From assembly GCA_963728535.1 (NCBI GenBank), contig CAVSKK010000001.1, positions 2,706,467 to 2,770,466 on the forward strand: DNA of 64,000 bases, in the 5' to 3' direction. Below, one piece after another: positions 61,464-64,000 of the stretch. The number at the start of each line of letters is the position of its first letter. Position 1 is the stretch's first letter. Position numbers and translations under genes: made by a program. A model generated the notes under the pieces. It worked only from the letters and a program-made list of their open reading frames with translations, was not told where the DNA came from and did no database searches. Source of the stretch: VAXT01 sp963728535. Its GTDB lineage: Bacteria; Actinomycetota; Thermoleophilia; Gaiellales; Gaiellaceae.

Positions 61464-62012
61464 ATGCGCGCGCTTGCCTTCCTCAGCGTTTTGTCCGTGC
61501 TCATCCTCGGATCTGCCGCGAATGCGGTTGCCTTCTCAGAGAAGACCGCTCGACCGTCGGGCACCGCGGCTCCAATGGCACGGCTCAGCTCGCTCGAGGT
61601 CGACATCGTTGCTCGCATCAATGCCCAGCGCCGTGCCCGCGGCCTCGGGTCGCTTCGGGTTTCCCGCGGTCTGACCCTGGCAGCGGAGTACCACTCTCGC
61701 CAGATGGGGCTCTTCGGTTTCTTCCAGCATGCGTCCCGAAACGGCGCAGCGTTCTGGCGCCGGATCGACCGCTTCTATCCCTCGGGTCGCGGTTACTGGT
61801 CTGTGGGCGAGAACCTTTTCTGGGAGTCGCCGAACACGAGCGGCGCGAGCACGGTGCACGAGTGGATGATGAGCCCGCCGCACCGTCAGAACATCCTCAC
61901 GCGCGAGTGGCGCGAAGTCGGCATCTCCGCCGTCCACGTCGACTCGGCTCCGGGTGTCTTCGGTCGTCGATCGGTCTGGATCGTGACCGCCGATTTCGGC
62001 GTCAGACGCTAA
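61464..62012 (+). CDS. Secreted CAP-domain (SCP/PR1-like) protein
   Basis: 182 residues with signal peptide ALAFLSVLSVLILGSAANAVA. CAP domain: IVARINAQRRARGLGSLRVSRGLTLAAEYHSRQM, FGFFQHASR, SVGENLFWESPNTSGASTVHEWMMSPPHRQNILTREW and VFGRRSVWIVTADFGV. Active-site-like His residues (FQHAS, SPPHR) and Glu (GENLF) are present. It resembles the CAP protein at 57696 and may act at the cell wall. A ribosome site AGGGGAGGG lies upstream. Confidence 0.87.
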   Translation: MRALAFLSVLSVLILGSAANAVAFSEKTARPSGTAAPMARLSSLEVDIVARINAQRRARGLGSLRVSRGLTLAAEYHSRQMGLFGFFQHASRNGAAFWRRIDRFYPSGRGYWSVGENLFWESPNTSGASTVHEWMMSPPHRQNILTREWREVGISAVHVDSAPGVFGRRSVWIVTADFGVRR

Positions 62013-62048
62013 GGCCCGCTCGACGACGGGCTACCCTGTGTTCCTCGG

Positions 62049-62120
62049 GCGCCTGTAGCTCAGAGGAAGAGCGGCGGCCTTCTAAGCCGCGGGTCGGGGG
62101 TTCGAATCCCTCCAGGCGCA
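62049..62120 (+). tRNA. tRNA-Arg (anticodon TCT)
   Basis: Complete cloverleaf: acceptor GCGCCTG/CAGGCGC (62049-62055, 62113-62119) with A73; D-arm GCTC..GAGC; anticodon stem GCGGC/GCCGC around loop CTTCTAA; T-arm GGGGG TTCGAAT CCCTC. CCA is not encoded. A copy of the repeat element begins 4 bp after its end. Confidence 0.95.
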
Positions 62121-62123
62121 CTC

Positions 62124-62274
62124 TCGCTTCCCTGAGCGGCGGCGAACGTCCGCCACGCACGGCCCAGACACCATCCGCCGCCTCGCGCCGCTCAGCCCCT
62201 TCCTGCGAGCGGCCCGTGCGGCACAGCACTGTACCACTCGCATACAGGGTCTGAGCGACGCGTCAGGAAACCGA
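62124..62274 (+). repeat. Imperfect-palindrome repeat element, copy 1 (next to tRNA-Arg)
   Basis: Begins TCGCTTCCCTGA GCGGCGGCG (62124) and ends GCGTCAGGAAACCGA (62274). The two ends are imperfect inverted repeats of each other. The first 70 bp closely match copy 3, including CCGCCGCCTCGCGCCGC. This copy is longer than the other two (151 bp), suggesting an internal insertion. No coding potential. Confidence 0.7.
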
Positions 62275-62312
62275 GAGGGAGAAGGCACCGCAGCAAGAGC
62301 TCAGCGCCTCCC

Positions 62313-62403
62313 TCGCTTCCGTGATCGGCCGTGGGCTCCAGCCGGCGGCACGTGTGACCGAATGCTGTTCCCATTGGCGCTCAGCGACACGTCAGGAAAC
62401 CGA
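62313..62403 (+). repeat. Imperfect-palindrome repeat element, copy 2
   Basis: Begins TCGCTTCCGTGA (62313) and ends ACGTCAGGAAACCGA (62403), 91 bp, 38 bp after copy 1 in the same orientation. The core differs from copies 1 and 3. The 66 bp between this copy and the lipoprotein gene should contain that gene's promoter. No coding potential is seen in 62121-62469 other than the repeats. Confidence 0.65.
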
Positions 62404-62469
62404 GGGGCTGTGTTACAGAGTCAGTGTTCGCGTTACCCCTTCGACGTACCGGATCCCTAGACTCGTCGC

Positions 62470-62946
62470 ATGAGCCGCGCTCCGGCGTTGGTCGCTGGTC
62501 TTGCCGTCTTCGTCGGCCTGCTCTCGGCGTGCAGTGCTGAGTCATCGTCACCGGTTGCGCAGCAGACGACGCGGCCAGGGCTCGCGCCGCCGGCGATCAA
62601 GGAGTCGATCAACCCGCTGCCGTGTCCCCGAGGTCGCGCCGCCAGGGGAACGACGCTTGGCGCGACGGCATGTCTCAACCAGAAGGTGCTCCGAACTGAT
62701 GCTGCGATCAACGCTCGGGCACGATCGATCTTTCGGTTGCTTCGCGGCACGAATGCGAAGAAGCGGTTTCTCGCCGCGGAGAAGGCGTGGGCTGCGTATC
62801 GCCATGCGAGCTGCACGAGCGTCGCTGATGTGTACCGGGGTGGAAGCGCACGACCTGTCGCATTCGCCGATTGCGTCGTCAGGCGCAGCAGAGTGCACCT
62901 CCAGGAGCTCACGTCGTTTGACGAGTTCCTCAGTGGGATTTACTGA
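62470..62946 (+). CDS. Putative lipoprotein, LprI/DUF1311-like
   Basis: 158 residues. A type II signal peptide with lipobox LLSAC (Cys near residue 20) follows VAGLAVFVGLLS. The mature part has four Cys (PCPRGRA, ATACLNQ, HASCTSVADVY, FADCVV) and a helical region RFLAAEKAWAAYRHASC, as in the LprI N-terminal (DUF1311) family, whose Mycobacterium member inhibits lysozyme. The assignment rests on Cys spacing and the AWxxYRxxxC motif. Confidence 0.75.
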   Translation: MSRAPALVAGLAVFVGLLSACSAESSSPVAQQTTRPGLAPPAIKESINPLPCPRGRAARGTTLGATACLNQKVLRTDAAINARARSIFRLLRGTNAKKRFLAAEKAWAAYRHASCTSVADVYRGGSARPVAFADCVVRRSRVHLQELTSFDEFLSGIY

Positions 62947-62958
62947 GTCGAGAGGCGG

Positions 62959-63171
62959 CTACTCCACGAATCTGGCTTGCGCTTCCGGATTCGCCGTGCG
63001 CCACGCCTCGAGGAACAGGTCCAACTCCAGGCGGTTCAGATCGTGCCGCACCGACGAGAGTCGCGAGACCTCGATCGTGTTCGGGCCGACCGCCTGGGTG
63101 ACATAGTCGCGTCGCTGTAGAAAGTCGACGAGGCCGGCTAGGTCCGATGGGTCTTGTACTCGAATTTTCAT
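62959..63171 (-). CDS. Small hypothetical protein
   Basis: 70 residues: MKIRVQDPSDLAGLVDFLQRRDYVTQAVGPNTIEVSRL then LNRLELDLFLEAWRTANPEAQARFVE. A short beta-alpha-beta start (predicted transport/ACT-like fold) and a C-terminal helix. Similar 65-75-residue proteins are common in actinobacteria but uncharacterised. The stop is 12 bp beyond the convergent lipoprotein gene. Confidence 0.6.
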   Translation of the reverse strand: MKIRVQDPSDLAGLVDFLQRRDYVTQAVGPNTIEVSRLSSVRHDLNRLELDLFLEAWRTANPEAQARFVE

Positions 63172-63497
63172 CCGCAGGTCTTAGAGGTCGGTGTCGGCAA
63201 ATCGAGGTGCCAACCGCAGCCTGCAAGTGAGGGATTTCCACTAGTTGATAGTGATAAAGAGCAATCAGAATCGACTGCTCGGGAAAGGCGTTAACCCGCT
63301 ACGAGCAGGTTATTCAGGACCAGATCGGCACCTTTCCGGCACAGGCGACCGAACGCCTGTACGGTGAAAGAAGCAGCGAGAAGAACGGCTTTCGTCTTCG
63401 CGTCGATACGACCGCGCGCCGCGCCCCTCTCTTTTCTTTGTCGGGATCCCCTTTCGAGGGACTCCCCCATCCGCAACTCCAACAGTGAGGAGTACAC
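63172..63497. other. 326-bp intergenic region, promoter region for the ABM-like gene
   Basis: No convincing gene. The part around 63240-63290 is AT-richer (GATAGTGATAAAGAGCAATCAG), suggesting promoters for both flanking genes. A minus-strand 70-codon open frame covers 63291-63503 but has no family match and overlaps the start of the next gene. Confidence 0.5.
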
Positions 63498-63812
63498 ATG
63501 CATGCGACCATTCGTCGCTACGAAGGTGTCGACCAGAATCGCACCGAAGAACTGACCCAGAAGGTCGGCGAGACCCTGGTGCCCAAGCTGAGCCAGCTCG
63601 AAGGCTTCAGCGAGTACTACCTGATCGAGACCGGCAACGGGATCATGACGTCAGTCGGAATCTTCGACACGTCGACGAACGCTTCCGAGTCGACTCGCAT
63701 CGCAGCCGATTGGGTGCGCGACGAGAACCTCGAGAGCGCGCTTCCGAATCCGCCGAAGGTGACCGAAGGCGAGATCAAGGCGCACAAGAACATCGCGCCG
63801 ACCTCGTTCTAA
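63498..63812 (+). CDS. Small ABM-like (dimeric alpha-beta barrel) protein
   Basis: 104 residues with SD GTGAGGAG before ATG 63498. The arrangement is ATIRRYEGV, EELTQKVGETLVPKLSQLEGFSEYYLIETGNGIMTSVGIFDT, TRIAADWVRDENLESALPNPPKVTEGEI. The strand-helix-strand pattern with GFSEYYLIE resembles antibiotic-biosynthesis-monooxygenase-like proteins, but no catalytic residues can be assigned. It has its own terminator. Confidence 0.75.
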   Translation: MHATIRRYEGVDQNRTEELTQKVGETLVPKLSQLEGFSEYYLIETGNGIMTSVGIFDTSTNASESTRIAADWVRDENLESALPNPPKVTEGEIKAHKNIAPTSF

Positions 63813-63835
63813 CCGGACCAAGAGGAGCACCACCG

Positions 63836-63865
63836 GAGGGCCCGTTCGCGGGCCCTCTTGTGTTT
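63836..63865 (+). terminator. Intrinsic terminator of the ABM-like gene
   Basis: GAGGGCCCG (63836-63844), tetraloop TTCG, CGGGCCCTC (63849-63857), followed by TTGTGTTT. It lies 24 bp after the stop of the ABM-like gene. Confidence 0.88.
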
Positions 63866-63879
63866 CCGCCTTCTCACTT

Positions 63880-63960
63880 TCGGTTTCCTGACGCGGCGCG
63901 AGGCGGCGGGTCGCAGCCGGCCGTCCGGCATCCGTTGTCCGCCGCCGCTCAGGGAAGCGA
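63880..63960 (-). repeat. Imperfect-palindrome repeat element, copy 3 (next to terminal tRNA)
   Basis: On the minus strand it begins TCGCTTCCCTGAGCGGCGGCG (first 20 bases identical to copy 1 apart from flanks) at 63960 and ends GCGTCAGGAAACCGA at 63880; 81 bp. It starts 1 bp after the 3' end of the tRNA at the window edge. Confidence 0.7.
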
Positions 63961-63961
63961 A

Positions 63962-64000
63962 AGGCCCCGGCTGGAATTGAACCAGCGCACACGGATTCGA
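63962..64000 (-). tRNA. tRNA, 3' part only (identity not resolved)
   Basis: On the minus strand, reading in from the window edge: end of the anticodon arm (TCGAATCCG), variable loop, T-arm GCTGG TTCAATT CCAGC, acceptor half CGGGGCC and T73. The 5' half lies beyond 64000. The visible anticodon-loop bases fit an anticodon ending TC or TCG depending on variable-loop length, so the amino acid is not called. Confidence 0.8.

Noticed and set aside
63291..63503. 70-codon minus-strand open frame
   Set aside because: No family motif, overlaps the start and ribosome site of the well-supported gene at 63498; may be a shadow of the promoter region.

Overview
The window is about 70% G+C, dense and coded on both strands, with many GTG starts and many 4-8 bp stop/start overlaps. 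The gene content (acpS-nnr-alr-cca cluster, IspH, FabI, DUF1800/DUF1501 pair, NarL-type regulators, fungalysin and subtilase exoproteases, CAP-domain proteins) fits a free-living Actinomycetota bacterium, possibly class Thermoleophilia. No rRNA or universal marker allows a firmer placement.

Layout. 0-6.1 kb: a secreted beta-propeller dehydrogenase-like protein, ArfB, a HAD phosphatase and the acpS-nnr-alr-cca operon. 6.2-10.3 kb (minus): an SDR and a frameshifted secreted subtilase. 10.4-12.0 kb: fabI and an alpha/alpha-toroid protein. 12.0-19.9 kb (minus): two DUF2269-like membrane proteins, a polytopic membrane protein, an AhpE-type peroxiredoxin with an in-frame TGA at the peroxidatic position, a fungalysin metalloprotease, and an ECF sigma factor coupled to a membrane beta-propeller protein. 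20-24 kb: an island of three orphan LuxR/NarL response regulators and small proteins. 24.4-35.6 kb: one giant secreted protein of about 3,730 residues made largely of near-identical PKD/cadherin-like repeats, closed by a strong terminator. 35.7-45.9 kb: GCS2 ligase, serine hydrolase, deacetylase-glycosyltransferase fusion, DUF1800/DUF1501/cupredoxin operon, cyclic-nucleotide-binding protein, Nudix hydrolase, lipid-kinase-like protein, TenA/CADD-like protein. 46.4-52.2 kb: thioredoxin, ileS, tag and a DUF4173-like gene, all interrupted by single-base indels. 52-58 kb: ispH, a five-GAF histidine kinase with its receiver protein. 58-64 kb: transporters, ctaG, two CAP-domain proteins, tRNAs and a repeat family sitting at tRNA 3' ends.

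The most notable item is the probable selenoprotein peroxiredoxin at 14445-14906. Both sides of the TGA (codon 45) are in one frame, codon 45 matches the peroxidatic Cys45 of M. tuberculosis AhpE, the general-base Ser and catalytic Arg equivalents are present, and a 13-bp hairpin with a GT-containing loop begins 8 nt after the TGA. Second is the giant repeat protein, whose repeat units are identical at DNA level. Third is a small imperfect-palindrome repeat family placed 1-3 nt after two tRNA genes.

The indel cluster at 46.6-51.7 kb more likely reflects sequence error than gene decay, because ileS is essential. This also calls for caution about single-base claims elsewhere, including the TGA.
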